From the NCBI RefSeq assembly GCF_001952855.1, contig NZ_LPNO01000013.1, positions 308,970 through 372,969 on the forward strand: 64,000 nt of DNA, given 5' to 3'. Position numbers and translations under genes: made by a program. Source of the DNA: Pseudomonas sp. ATCC PTA-122608 (lineage in GTDB: Bacteria; Pseudomonadota; Gammaproteobacteria; Pseudomonadales; Pseudomonadaceae). Position 1 is the stretch's first letter. Each line of letters starts with the position of its first letter. This document shows, piece after piece, positions 53,109 through 61,366 of the stretch. Below the pieces are notes generated by a model, which was given only the letters and a program-made list of their open reading frames with translations, did not search any database and had not been told where the DNA came from.

Positions 53109-53180
53109 TCTTCGCGAGCAAGCCCGCTCCCACATTTGGAACGCATTCCAAATGTGGGAGCGGGCTTGCTCGCGAAGGCG
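53109..53180. repeat. Compact, perfect REP inverted repeat
   Basis: CTTCGCGAGCAAGCCCGCTC and GAGCGGGCTTGCTCGCGAAG are exact inverted copies around CCACATTTGGAACGCATTCCAAATGTGGG-type sequence, so the whole 72-bp element is nearly perfectly palindromic. It lies between convergent LplT-PlsC and sugE genes. Confidence 0.9.
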
Positions 53181-53188
53181 GTAGTGGC

Positions 53189-53503
53189 CTAAGCGCTGAT
53201 CTTGAGCCCAATGAGCCCACAGATAATCAACGCCACACTGGCCAGGCGAAACAACGCCATGGATTCCCCGAACAGGATAATCCCGGCAATCACCGTGCCC
53301 ACCGCACCGACTCCGGTCCAGATGGCATAGGCGGTACCCAGTGGCAGTTCCTTCATGGCCAGCCCCAGTAGCCCGAGGCTGACGGCCATGGCGGCAATCG
53401 TCAGGGCCGTGGGCAGTGGCTTGCTGAAACCGTCGGTGTACTTCAGTCCGACGGCCCAGCCGACTTCAAACAGTCCGGCAAAAAACAGAATGATCCAGGA
53501 CAT
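53189..53503 (-). CDS. sugE: Guanidinium exporter (SugE/Gdx, SMR family)
   Basis: The 104-residue small multidrug resistance protein has four helices. E13 in [19 protein letters not shown] is the coupling residue, and [11 protein letters not shown] is the Gdx (guanidinium exporter) rather than Qac signature. The [15 protein letters not shown] motif is intact. The gene is preceded by a guanidine-II riboswitch, which makes the substrate assignment strong by association. Confidence 0.95.
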   Translation of the reverse strand: MSWIILFFAGLFEVGWAVGLKYTDGFSKPLPTALTIAAMAVSLGLLGLAMKELPLGTAYAIWTGVGAVGTVIAGIILFGESMALFRLASVALIICGLIGLKISA

Positions 53504-53519
53504 GATGACCTCCCTTCTT

Positions 53520-53578
53520 AGGTGGGGTCGTCCCCGGATTAATCGCTTGATTGCGTCGCGAGGTCGTCCCCGCGAAGC
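53520..53578 (-). promoter_or_regulatory. Guanidine-II (mini-ykkC) riboswitch upstream of sugE
   Basis: On the minus strand two hairpins with ACGA tetraloops lie in tandem. The first is CGCGGGGACGACCTCGCG at 53574-53557. The second is GGGGACGACCCC at 53535-53524. A 21-nt linker separates them, and GGGAGG just before the sugE ATG follows the second. Paired GG-ACGR-CC hairpins are the defining features of the guanidine-II class. Guanidine binding should free the ribosome site and permit SugE synthesis. Confidence 0.9.
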
Positions 53579-53608
53579 CCGGTAGAGTGCCGAATATTGA
53601 TCAGGTGA

Positions 53609-54574
53609 TCAAGTTTCGGACTTGCTCGCCAACAGTTCGCGATCTTCCTTTTCGCTCATCCGCCGGAAGTACGTCGCCAACAACGCTCCGGAAATATTGT
53701 GCCAGACGCTGAACAGCGCGCTGGGCACCGCAGCCAGCGGCGAAAAATGCGCACTCGCCAACGCGGCGCCCAGGCCGGAGTTCTGCATGCCCACTTCCAG
53801 CGACAGGGATTTGCGTTGCGCCAGCGGCAGGCCGAACACGCGGCCGGTGAAGTAACCCAGCAGGAAACCAAAGGTGTTATGCAGGATCACAACCGCCATG
53901 ATCAGCAGGCCCGACTCGGCTATCTTCGCCTGGCTGGCCGCCACCACGGCGGCGACGATCGCCACGATGCTGACCACCGACACCAGCGGCAATACCTCCA
54001 CCGCGTGACGTACCCGGGCGCCCAGCAACCGCTGCGCCACCACACCGAGCACGATCGGCAGCAGCACCACTTGCAGGATCGACCAGAACAACTCCATGAA
54101 CGACACCGGCAACCAGGCCGAGGCCAGCAGCCAGATCAGCGCGGGCGTCAGCAGCGGGGCGAGGAGGGTAGTGACGGCGGCGATGGCCACCGACAGCGCC
54201 AGGTCGCCCCGGGCCAGCCAGGTCATGACGTTGGAGGACGTGCCGCTGGGGCAGCAGCCGACGAGGATCACGCCGACGGCAATTTCCGGCGGCAGGTGAA
54301 AGACCTGGCACAGCAGCCAGGCCACGCCGGGCATGATCACGAAATGCGCGACCACACCCAATGCCACGCGCCACGGGTGGCGCGCGACTTCAGCGAAATC
54401 TTCAAGTTTGAGGGTCAGCCCCATGCCGAACATCACCAGGCCCAACAGCGGCACGATGGCGCCTTTCAGGCCGATAAACCAGGCGGGTTGCAGGAACGCA
54501 ACCACGGCAAAAATCAGCACCCAGTAGGCGAAGGTATTGCCGACGAAACGGCTCAAGGCGGCGAGTGCGCGCAT
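53609..54574 (-). CDS. Bile acid:sodium symporter (BASS) family transporter
   Basis: The 321-residue transporter has about ten helices with family motifs LVMFGMGLTLKLEDF, VGCCPSGTSSNVMTWLARGD and SLEVGMQNSGLGAALASAHF. The latter two contain the discontinuous sodium and substrate sites. ATG 54574 follows AAAGGA and starts the first helix. The frame is open further to 54757, but that extension is translated REP sequence. The substrate may be an organic anion such as pantothenate; not determinable. Confidence 0.92.
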   Translation of the reverse strand: MRALAALSRFVGNTFAYWVLIFAVVAFLQPAWFIGLKGAIVPLLGLVMFGMGLTLKLEDFAEVARHPWRVALGVVAHFVIMPGVAWLLCQVFHLPPEIAVGVILVGCCPSGTSSNVMTWLARGDLALSVAIAAVTTLLAPLLTPALIWLLASAWLPVSFMELFWSILQVVLLPIVLGVVAQRLLGARVRHAVEVLPLVSVVSIVAIVAAVVAASQAKIAESGLLIMAVVILHNTFGFLLGYFTGRVFGLPLAQRKSLSLEVGMQNSGLGAALASAHFSPLAAVPSALFSVWHNISGALLATYFRRMSEKEDRELLASKSET

Positions 54575-54611
54575 GGGGGAGTCCTTTTTTATTAGAGAGG
54601 TGCGGATACCT

Positions 54612-54714
54612 CTGTAGGAGCGAGCTTGCTCGCGATGGACGTTAACGATGACGCGGGCATTCTGGATGACCGCGGCGCTCTCAGGTCCTTCGCGAGCAAG
54701 CTCGCTCCTACAGT
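54612..54714. repeat. REP pair between BASS transporter and rdgC
   Basis: CTGTAGGAGCGAGCTTGCTC and GAGCAAGCTCGCTCCTACAG bracket about 60 bp whose interior (GGACGTTAACGATGACGCGG) is shared with the element at 40466-40563 and with the cores of the giant palindromes. Confidence 0.9.
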
Positions 54715-54728
54715 GAAGCGGTGAGGCT

Positions 54729-55649
54729 TTAGATGCCTTGTGGGGTCTCTTCGCCACCCAGTGCTTCCACCAACGCCGGCAGGAAGTCGCCGAACGTCAG
54801 CATCATCAGGGTAAAGCTGGCGTCCTGTTGGCCCAGTGCTTCGTCGCCGCCGTCCTGTTCAGCCTGATCCTGCAGCAGGTCTTCGAACTTCAGGCGCTTG
54901 ACGGTCATCTTGTCGTCCAGCAGGAAGGACAGCTTGTCCTGCCAGGCCAGGGACAATTGGGTCACGACTTTGCCGGTGGTCAGGTGCAGCTGGATCTCTT
55001 CGCCGGTCAGGTCCTGGCGTTTGCAGCGCACGATGCCGCCGTCTTCGTGGGTGTCGCGCAGTTCGCATTCGTCGAGGACGAAGAAGTCATCGGCCGGCTT
55101 CTGGGTGGTGACCCAGTCGGTCATGATCGCGGTTGGCGCGGTTTTCACGGTCAGCGGACGTACCGGCAGGGTGCCGATCACTTCACGCAGGGTGGACAGC
55201 AGGTCTTCGGCGCGTTTCGGGCTGGCGGAGTTCACCAGGATCAGGCCCTGTTTCGGCGCGATGGCGGCAAAGGTCGACGAGCGACGGATAAACGCCCGCG
55301 GCAGGAAGGCCTGGATGATTTCATCCTTGATCTGGTCGCGTTCCTTTTTGTAGACCTTGCGCATTTGCTCGGCTTCGATCTCTTCGACCTTTTCCTTCAC
55401 CGCATCACGCACCACGCTACCCGGCAGGATACGTTCTTCCTTGCGCGCAGCGATCAGCAGGAAATCACCGCTGACGTGCACCAGTGGCGCGTCTTCGCCT
55501 TTACCGAAAGGGGCGACGAAACCGTAAGTGGTCAACTCCTGGCTTGCACAAGGGCGCGCCAGTTTGGTGGCCAGTGCAGTTTCCAACGCCTCGGCATCAA
55601 CAGGCAGATCTTGGGTCAGGCGATAGATAAGCAGGTTTTTGAACCACAT
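54729..55649 (-). CDS. rdgC: Recombination-associated protein RdgC
   Basis: The 306-residue ring-forming DNA-binding protein modulates RecA. The N-terminus [20 protein letters not shown] and the segments [35 protein letters not shown] and [14 protein letters not shown] match RdgC throughout, and the length is normal. It is a single gene, divergent from the tRNA-Val/Asp operon. Confidence 0.96.
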   Translation of the reverse strand: MWFKNLLIYRLTQDLPVDAEALETALATKLARPCASQELTTYGFVAPFGKGEDAPLVHVSGDFLLIAARKEERILPGSVVRDAVKEKVEEIEAEQMRKVYKKERDQIKDEIIQAFLPRAFIRRSSTFAAIAPKQGLILVNSASPKRAEDLLSTLREVIGTLPVRPLTVKTAPTAIMTDWVTTQKPADDFFVLDECELRDTHEDGGIVRCKRQDLTGEEIQLHLTTGKVVTQLSLAWQDKLSFLLDDKMTVKRLKFEDLLQDQAEQDGGDEALGQQDASFTLMMLTFGDFLPALVEALGGEETPQGI

Positions 55650-55760
55650 GGGGTGAGTCTCTCCTTATATACAAAGGGGGGCATTATTCTCCTCATGGCG
55701 CCATAGGCCAACCCTCGCTAAGCCATTGGAAGGCCTGAAAAAAATTATTTAAGAAAGTGC

Positions 55761-55789
55761 TTGCCAGACCATGGGTCGCTCCGTAGAAT
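55761..55789 (+). promoter_or_regulatory. Promoter of the first tRNA-Val/Asp operon
   Basis: TTGCCA at 55761-55766, a 17-bp spacer and TAGAAT at 55784-55789, followed by the GCGCGCC discriminator. The sequence from the -10 hexamer onward is repeated at 60313, but the -35 and spacer differ. Confidence 0.75.
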
Positions 55790-55810
55790 GCGCGCCACAC
55801 CGAAAGTGAA

Positions 55811-55886
55811 GGGTGATTAGCTCAGCTGGGAGAGCGTCTGCCTTACAAGCAGAATGTCGGCGGTTCGATCCCGTCATCACCCACCA
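55811..55886 (+). tRNA. tRNA-Val (TAC), copy 1
   Basis: This is a 76-nt cloverleaf with CCA. The acceptor is GGGTGAT/GTCACCC-like (ATCACCC), the anticodon is TAC at 55844-55846 and the T-arm is GGCGGTTCGATCCCG. A matching copy lies 4,529 bp downstream. Confidence 0.96.
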
Positions 55887-55905
55887 TTCGCTTCCAGTGT
55901 TACGC

Positions 55906-55982
55906 GCAGCGGTAGTTCAGTCGGTTAGAATACCGGCCTGTCACGCCGGGGGTCGCGGGTTCGAGTCCCGTCCGCTGCGCCA
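55906..55982 (+). tRNA. tRNA-Asp (GTC), copy 1
   Basis: This is a 77-nt cloverleaf with CCA, acceptor GCAGCGG/CCGCTGC and anticodon GTC at 55940-55942. It is cotranscribed with tRNA-Val. Confidence 0.96.
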
Positions 55983-56022
55983 TATTCGGTCACCTGGAAC
56001 GCTGAACGCCAGGTACCACAGG

Positions 56023-56048
56023 AAGCCCGCTCATTGAGCGGGCTTTTT
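56023..56048 (+). terminator. Terminator of the first tRNA-Val/Asp operon
   Basis: AAGCCCGCTC, loop ATT, GAGCGGGCTT and a T-run. The same terminator follows the second tRNA operon. Confidence 0.9.
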
Positions 56049-56080
56049 GCTGTCTGGGGTTTGCAAAAAACCGCCGGTCT

Positions 56081-56123
56081 AAAAAACGCCCCCGATCATG
56101 TGCAGTGATCGGGGGCGTTTTTT
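56081..56123 (-). terminator. Terminator of the siderophore receptor gene
   Basis: AACGCCCCCGATCA and TGATCGGGGGCGTT form a 14-bp stem flanked by A- and T-runs, functional in both directions. It lies 8 nt after the receptor stop codon. Confidence 0.88.
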
Positions 56124-56130
56124 ATTGGGT

Positions 56131-58554
56131 TTAGAAATCCCAGCGGGTGGTGACCATAAAGTTGCGCGGCTCACCATAAGCGGCGGAGTTATAGAAACCG
56201 ATGTTGGTGTAGTAGGACTTGTCGAAGATGTTGTTGACGTTCAGCGTCGCCGACACGTTCTTGGTGATCTGGTAGCGGGTCATCAGGTCCACCAGCCAGT
56301 ATGCCTCCTGGGAGAATTCTTCATAACCGCCATGGGGGTTGTTGTAGATGTCCTGCCAACCCACGCTTTGCCAGCGCACGCCACCGCCGACGGTCAGCTT
56401 GTCCAGGTCCCCTTTGAGCTTATAAGTGGTGTACAGCTTGATCTGGTCTTCAGGCTCGAACGTGGAAATCTTCAGGTCCTGGTCGTCACGCACCACCTTG
56501 TGCGTGTAGCCGGCCTGAATCTGCCAGCCCGGGCTCAACTCGCCGGACACTTCAAGCTCGTAGCCCTTGGTCACGGCCTTCGTGCCTTTATAGGCATAGT
56601 TCTGCGGCGTAGGTTTCAGGTTGTTGTAGTCGTCGTCGGAAACGGCGCGGTTGTTTTCATGGATCTCGAAGTACGCCGCGCTGGCGTTCAGGCGTCCGTC
56701 GAAGAAATCAGCCTTCATGCCCAGCTCGTAGTTTTGGCCTTCGTCCGGCTCAAGCAACTGGTTTTGCCGGTCGCGGTTGTAGTTCTCCTGGGGCATGAAG
56801 ATATCGGTGTAGCTGGCGTAGACCGAGTAGGTGTCATTCAGGTCGTACACCACGCCGACATAGGGTACGAAGCGTCCGGTCTCGCGGTAGGACGGGTTAT
56901 TGCCGGTCAGGTGGTAATTGACCACGCGGCCACCGAGCAGCAGCTTCAGGTCATCGGCCAGGTTCAGGCGCGTGGTCATATAGGCGCCGGTCTGGCGAAT
57001 GGTGTCGTCGATATATTGCTGCGGCGCGCCCCAATCGGGTTGGGTGGCGTGGCCGTGCCAGTTATTGACGTCCACCATGTTGGGGGTGAGGTTCCAGTAA
57101 CCCTTGCCGTTCCAGTCCGAAATGCCGATGGAGCCGCCCACCACCAGCTCATGCTCGCGGCCGCCCAAGCTGAACGGGCCGCTGGCATACAGGTCGGCGG
57201 AGTCGCTGACAGTCTCCCCGGTGTATTTGCCCGAAGTGATATGTGCGGTGCCATCTGCCCGTGGCTCATCGCCCTGGATCGAGCCCATCAGCGCGTGGTA
57301 GCCGTTGATCTTGTGATCCAGTTGCAACTTGGTGACCCAGCCATTACCCAAGTCATGCTCGAGCATGGCGAAGGCGGTGCGGGTGTATTGCTCCCAACTG
57401 CTCCAATTGGCCGCGTTGTTAAACGAGCGCTTTACGCTATTGCGATCGCCATTGGCGTTGATCAGCGGGAAGCTGCCGGACCAGCTTGAGGCGGTGGGCA
57501 GGCTGTCCTGATAATCGCCGCCCACGGTCAGCATCGTGTCTGGGGACAGGTCGAACTCCATGATGCCGTAGTACACCGGGCTTTTGCGCGAGTAACGGTC
57601 CATGAACGAGCGCTTGTCCTGATACGCCGCGACGGCCCGGCCACGCACGTTGCCGCTTTCGGTCATCGGGCCGCTGACGTCCAGTTCGCTGCGATAGTTG
57701 TCCCAAGAGCCCGCGCCGAGGCTGGCATGACCCTGGAAGTCAGCCGTGGGTTTCTTGCGCACCAGATTGATCGTGGCGCCCAGCGAGCCGGCACCGGTGA
57801 GCAGACCCGTGGCGCCTTTAAGCACTTCGACCCGATCATAGATCGCCATGTCGCTCAGGGTATTACCCGCTGAATAGGCGACGTTGCGCGCGGTGGAAGG
57901 AATGCCATCGTACTGGAAGTTGTTGATGGAGAAACCGCGGGCGTAGTAGTTGGTGCGGTCGGTGTCGAAGGCCGACACGGTGATGCCCGGGGTGTGGCGC
58001 ATCACGTCGTCGACGTTATTCAGACCGAAGTCATCCATGTGTTTGCGGGTGACGACGGTCACCGATTGCGGGGTTTCCTTGGGAGTCAGCACCAGCCGCG
58101 TCGCCGTCGCGATGCTGCCGGGAGTGTAGGAATCAGTGCCTTCGGTAACGTTGCCCAACTGGTTGGCGCTTACCTGCGTCGGGCCCAGTTCCATGGCATC
58201 GGTAGCCGCGGGGTTAGCTTCCAGCGCGTACACCTGATCACTTTTGATCACGCGATAGCCGCTGCCCTGTAACAGCCTGTCGAACCCTGCGTCCACGCTA
58301 TAAGTGCCTTTCAACCCCGGCCCATTCAGCCCCTGCAGATTCTGGGACTGGAACACAATGGCTACGCCCGCTTGCTGGGCGAACTGGTTGAGTGTGGCGC
58401 CCAGCGGCCCTGCAGGTATGTCGTAGGCTTGGGCCGCAACGTTTACCGTGTCGGCCTGTGCCACGTGGATATTCAGCAGCGTCGTCGCGAGCAGTGTTAG
58501 GGTCAGCGGCGCGCTACTCAGCAGGCGTCTGCGAGGCTTGGAAGGGAAGGGCAT
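56131..58554 (-). CDS. TonB-dependent siderophore receptor with STN signalling domain
   Basis: The 807-residue transducer is of the FpvA/PupB/FoxA class. Signal peptide: LTLTLLATTLLNIHVAQA. The STN domain covers about residues 40-115 (YDIPAGPLGATLNQFAQQAG; VFQSQNLQGLNGPGLKGTYS) and contacts the FecR-like anti-sigma. The plug has LVLTPKETPQSVTVVTRKHM and RVEVLKGATGLLTGAGSLGA, the latter typical of ferric-siderophore receptors. The barrel ends MVTTRWDF. It lies downstream of fecR-like and fecI-like genes, so it should be induced by its own siderophore through cell-surface signalling. The ligand (probably a xenosiderophore or pyoverdine) is unknown. Confidence 0.93.
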   Translation of the reverse strand: MPFPSKPRRRLLSSAPLTLTLLATTLLNIHVAQADTVNVAAQAYDIPAGPLGATLNQFAQQAGVAIVFQSQNLQGLNGPGLKGTYSVDAGFDRLLQGSGYRVIKSDQVYALEANPAATDAMELGPTQVSANQLGNVTEGTDSYTPGSIATATRLVLTPKETPQSVTVVTRKHMDDFGLNNVDDVMRHTPGITVSAFDTDRTNYYARGFSINNFQYDGIPSTARNVAYSAGNTLSDMAIYDRVEVLKGATGLLTGAGSLGATINLVRKKPTADFQGHASLGAGSWDNYRSELDVSGPMTESGNVRGRAVAAYQDKRSFMDRYSRKSPVYYGIMEFDLSPDTMLTVGGDYQDSLPTASSWSGSFPLINANGDRNSVKRSFNNAANWSSWEQYTRTAFAMLEHDLGNGWVTKLQLDHKINGYHALMGSIQGDEPRADGTAHITSGKYTGETVSDSADLYASGPFSLGGREHELVVGGSIGISDWNGKGYWNLTPNMVDVNNWHGHATQPDWGAPQQYIDDTIRQTGAYMTTRLNLADDLKLLLGGRVVNYHLTGNNPSYRETGRFVPYVGVVYDLNDTYSVYASYTDIFMPQENYNRDRQNQLLEPDEGQNYELGMKADFFDGRLNASAAYFEIHENNRAVSDDDYNNLKPTPQNYAYKGTKAVTKGYELEVSGELSPGWQIQAGYTHKVVRDDQDLKISTFEPEDQIKLYTTYKLKGDLDKLTVGGGVRWQSVGWQDIYNNPHGGYEEFSQEAYWLVDLMTRYQITKNVSATLNVNNIFDKSYYTNIGFYNSAAYGEPRNFMVTTRWDF

Positions 58555-58620
58555 GGTGAGGGCAGTCCTTTAGTCATCGATATACCTTCCTTGACGGGCA
58601 ACCCGAAAAAAAGCGGAAGC

Positions 58621-58639
58621 AATGCGAATAATTATTTTT
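58621..58639 (-). promoter_or_regulatory. Fur-like box before the receptor gene
   Basis: AATGCGAATAATTATTTTT contains the perfect dyad AATAATTATT (58627-58636) and resembles Pseudomonas Fur boxes. It overlaps the stop codon of the anti-sigma gene and lies about 70 nt before the receptor start. A T-rich stretch and CCGTC (minus strand, near 58590) further down could be an ECF-sigma -10 element. Confidence 0.5.
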
Positions 58640-59612
58640 TGCTCTCGGTATCCGGGCTGACAATTATCAGCCATGGGGTAAAGGTTTTCAGCTTGATCGG
58701 CAGGGTTTGAGCCAGCATCTGCAAGGTGCGGTCGGTGTCATCCAGGGGAAGTACGGCCGAGACCTTGAGATTCGCCAGTGCGGCTCGATCAAACCGCAAG
58801 TGGCCCGAACGGTGACGGGCGATCTCATCCAGCACTTCCGGCAACGGCCGGTTGTCCACCACCAGTTGATGGCGGCGCCAGGCCCCATTGATGCTCGCCG
58901 TATCGATGCTGCCGGAGAGGCGCACGGCATCTTTGCTGAGCCGCGCCTGCGAGCCTGCGTCCACTTCCAGCGTCTGCTGGCCATTCGCGCTTTGGGCGGC
59001 AACGCGGGATTCGAGCATGCTCAGCACAGTGACGTCATCTTCGCGCCTGACCACAAACCGTGTGCCCAACGCACGCAGGGTGCCCTGGGCGGTCTGCACC
59101 ACAAACGGACGGTCGCCGTCGTGGGCCACTTCCACCAGGATCTCGCCTTGCAGCAGTTCAATGCGCCGCTGCCGGCTGTCGAAATACAGGTTCGCCGCAC
59201 TGATGCCGTTCAAGGTCAGCGTGGAACCGTCTGCCAGGCGCAGGGTTTTCCATTCGCCGGGGCCGTTGTGCACATCGGCCATCCACTGTTGAGGATAAGG
59301 GCTGTAGAGCAGCGCCGCGGCGGGAAGGGCCAGGCTGCAGGCCAATACCAACGCGCGGACGTAATTTTTGCGGGCTTTCCCCTGCCGAGGAAAGGCCGCG
59401 CTCAAGGCCGCCCGGGCCGGTGCTTTTCGCCCACGCAGGGCCTGCACTCGCGCAATCACGTCTTCCATGCGCGCCGCTGAAGCCGCGTGCTGCGGGCTTT
59501 GCTGCTTCCAGCGCTCGAACGCCTGCCGCTGGGCCTCGGTCAATTCGCCTTCGTGCAGACGAATCATCCATTCGGCGGCTTGTTCGTCGATCTGTTGGCG
59601 GGAGTCGGGCAT
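58632..59612 (-). CDS. FecR-type transmembrane anti-sigma regulator
   Basis: The 326-residue protein has an N-terminal cytoplasmic anti-sigma domain (QIDEQAAEWMIRLHEGELTE; FERWKQQSPQHAASAARM), one membrane helix near residues 85-101 (RALVLACSLALPAAALL), a periplasmic FecR domain (YFDSRQRRIELLQGEILVEV; LRALGTRFVVR) and a C-terminal secretin/TonB-like STN-contact region (LRFDRAALANLKVSAVLPLD). It relays receptor occupancy to the ECF sigma factor encoded 7 nt upstream. Confidence 0.94.
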   Translation of the reverse strand: MPDSRQQIDEQAAEWMIRLHEGELTEAQRQAFERWKQQSPQHAASAARMEDVIARVQALRGRKAPARAALSAAFPRQGKARKNYVRALVLACSLALPAAALLYSPYPQQWMADVHNGPGEWKTLRLADGSTLTLNGISAANLYFDSRQRRIELLQGEILVEVAHDGDRPFVVQTAQGTLRALGTRFVVRREDDVTVLSMLESRVAAQSANGQQTLEVDAGSQARLSKDAVRLSGSIDTASINGAWRRHQLVVDNRPLPEVLDEIARHRSGHLRFDRAALANLKVSAVLPLDDTDRTLQMLAQTLPIKLKTFTPWLIIVSPDTESKK

Positions 59613-59619
59613 GTGCGGC

Positions 59620-60138
59620 TCAGATGTCCACGCTGTGGCTGCAATGCAGCAGGGCCAGGATCAAATACTTGCGTACCGTACGTTCCGACAATTTCAAGTG
59701 GCGGGCGATTTGCTGCTGGGTGAGGTCTTCGAGGTAATACAGCACAAACGCCTGACGCACATTGTCGTGCATGCCTTCAAGAATGAAGGCGATGTGCTCA
59801 AGGGCCTCCAGGGTGGTGTGGATCTGTTCCGGCGACTGAAAACCCTCCAGGGTTTCCACCGTCAGCATCAGTTCCTGAAGGTAGGCGTGCTCAATCTGCT
59901 TGCGCCGGGCCTGGTCGATGATCAGCCGCCTGGCGGTGGTACTCAAATAGGCGCGGGGCTCGCGGATGCCGGTCACCGACTCCCGTGCGTGCAGAATCCG
60001 TGCAAAGGTGTCCTGCGCCACGTCGGCGGCGTTGTGGGTACAGCCCAGTTTTCGGCGCAACCAAGTGAACAGCCAGCCGTGATGCTCGCTGTACAGCTCG
60101 GTAATCTCCCGTTGGAACGGCGGTTCACCCACAGACAT
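59620..60138 (-). CDS. ECF sigma factor, FecI type
   Basis: The 172-residue iron-starvation sigma factor has sigma-2 (ITELYSEHHGWLFTWLRRKL; DVAQDTFARIL) and sigma-4 (LYYLEDLTQQQIARHLKLSE, then RTVRKYL). With the anti-sigma and receptor it makes a complete cell-surface signalling triad. A Fur-like box lies 20 nt upstream, so transcription should rise under iron limitation. Confidence 0.95.
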   Translation of the reverse strand: MSVGEPPFQREITELYSEHHGWLFTWLRRKLGCTHNAADVAQDTFARILHARESVTGIREPRAYLSTTARRLIIDQARRKQIEHAYLQELMLTVETLEGFQSPEQIHTTLEALEHIAFILEGMHDNVRQAFVLYYLEDLTQQQIARHLKLSERTVRKYLILALLHCSHSVDI

Positions 60139-60157
60139 AAGGCGCGGCTCAGGTGTT

Positions 60158-60178
60158 ATTGAGAATAATTGTTAATTG
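60158..60178 (-). promoter_or_regulatory. Fur-like box upstream of the FecI-type gene
   Basis: TTGAGAATAATTGTTAATTG on the plus strand has the typical left half TGAGAATAATT of Pseudomonas Fur boxes; the right half is less conserved. It lies 20-40 nt before the sigma-factor ATG. Confidence 0.6.
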
Positions 60179-60290
60179 TGGGGCCAAGGCTTGTGCAAAC
60201 GCAATAGACTCGCGTTTGCGCGCAAAACGCCGGTTTTGCGGGGTTTGCAGGGTCGAAGGCAAAATATTTTGAATAAATTGCATTTAAATC

Positions 60291-60318
60291 ATGACATTAC
60301 GAAAAATTGCTATAGAAT
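60291..60318 (+). promoter_or_regulatory. Promoter of the second tRNA-Val/Asp operon
   Basis: ATGACA at 60291-60296, a 16-bp spacer and TAGAAT at 60313-60318, then GCGCCCC. Upstream DNA (60258-60290) is AT-rich and may act as an UP element. The -35 region is unrelated to that of the first operon, so the second copy acquired its own upstream promoter half. Confidence 0.7.
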
Positions 60319-60339
60319 GCGCCCCACACCGAAAGTGAA

Positions 60340-60415
60340 GGGTGATTAGCTCAGCTGGGAGAGCGTCTGCCTTACAAGCAGAATGTCGGCGGTTCGATCC
60401 CGTCATCACCCACCA
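60340..60415 (+). tRNA. tRNA-Val (TAC), copy 2
   Basis: It appears identical to the tRNA at 55811, within a ~280-bp segment duplicated on both sides of the iron-uptake cassette. Confidence 0.96.
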
Positions 60416-60434
60416 TTCGCTTCCAGTGTTACGC

Positions 60435-60511
60435 GCAGCGGTAGTTCAGTCGGTTAGAATACCGGCCTGTCACGCCGGGGGTCGCGGGTTCGAGTCCCGT
60501 CCGCTGCGCCA
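60435..60511 (+). tRNA. tRNA-Asp (GTC), copy 2
   Basis: It appears identical to the tRNA at 55906, 19 nt after tRNA-Val copy 2. Confidence 0.96.
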
Positions 60512-60551
60512 TATTCGGTCACCTGGAACGCTGAACGCCAGGTACCACGAG

Positions 60552-60577
60552 AAGCCCGCTCATTGAGCGGGCTTTTT
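60552..60577 (+). terminator. Terminator of the second tRNA-Val/Asp operon
   Basis: The stem and T-run are the same as at 56023. The two bases before it differ (GA instead of AG), one of the few differences between the duplicated segments. Confidence 0.9.
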
Positions 60578-60595
60578 GCTGTCTGGGGTTTGGGT

Positions 60596-61366
60596 TTAGA
60601 AAAACTCGTCCAGCAAGCAGTAGAGCGCGATGCGCTGCTCATCGGGTTCGACGCCGTACTGCTCGAAGAACGGCGCCACCCAGGCCGCTCCGAGATTGCG
60701 TTCGATGCTACGAGCGGCCAGCGCAAGGTCCTGATAACGGTCACTGATGCCCAGGCGGCCGCAATCGATGAAACCACTGAAGTGATCGCCCTCAGCCATG
60801 AAGTTTGGCAGGCAGGCATCGCCGTGGGTCACCACCAGGTCATGGGCGGCGGGGCGCGTCGACAGCAGTTCGGCGAATACATCCGTGGCGGTTCGGCCCA
60901 GGCGTTCATCGTCGAAGTCGGTCTCGTCAACCAGCCCTGCGTTCACGCGATTACCGGCGGCCGCAATACGGTGTTCCAGTGAGTGGTCGAACGGGCACTG
61001 TGCAATCGACACCTGGTGCAGGCTGCGCAGTGCGCTCGCCACCAGGCGGATGACCTGCGGCGCAGATAGGTCGCTGGCGCTGGCCAGATCCTGCCCCGGG
61101 ACGGCGCTCATCAGCAGCCAGTGGCGATGGTTTTCCGTGAGCACATCCAGCACGGCAGGCCCAGGCAAGTTCGATTGCTGGAGCCAGCGCAGCCGCTTGA
61201 TCTCGTCGGGCAATTCGGCGAGTGGGCCGATGGGCTCGGATTTCAGGAACAGGTCCTCACCGTTGCCGCAGCGCAGGCGGAAGACGTCGGCTCCCGACTC
61301 GCCGATGGTCTGTGGTTCGATGAGTGCGTTGGGGAATTGGTCACGCCATTTTTTTGGAATAGTCAT
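60596..61366 (-). CDS. APH(3')-type aminoglycoside phosphotransferase-like kinase
   Basis: The 256-residue kinase of the aminoglycoside phosphotransferase fold has the catalytic loop VVTHGDACLPNFM, with Asp in HGDACLPN, and the metal-binding segment GFIDCGRLGISDRYQDLALA. These are characteristic of APH(3') enzymes, as is EIKRLRWLQ near residue 57. ATG 61366 gives the family N-terminus. It overlaps the 3' end of the MFS pump gene by 26 nt, so translation is coupled. Whether it confers resistance cannot be told from sequence. Confidence 0.88.
   Translation of the reverse strand: MTIPKKWRDQFPNALIEPQTIGESGADVFRLRCGNGEDLFLKSEPIGPLAELPDEIKRLRWLQQSNLPGPAVLDVLTENHRHWLLMSAVPGQDLASASDLSAPQVIRLVASALRSLHQVSIAQCPFDHSLEHRIAAAGNRVNAGLVDETDFDDERLGRTATDVFAELLSTRPAAHDLVVTHGDACLPNFMAEGDHFSGFIDCGRLGISDRYQDLALAARSIERNLGAAWVAPFFEQYGVEPDEQRIALYCLLDEFF

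Noticed and set aside
54575..54757. N-terminal extension of the BASS transporter
   Set aside because: The extra 61 codons translate the REP pair at 54612-54714; ATG 54574 has a good ribosome site and starts the first helix.
55813..56037. A 74-codon frame repeated at 60342-60566
   Set aside because: It lies over the tRNA-Val and tRNA-Asp genes; its repetition follows from the tRNA duplication.
56098..57489. A 463-codon plus-strand frame
   Set aside because: Antisense to the siderophore receptor, and it begins in the receptor's terminator.
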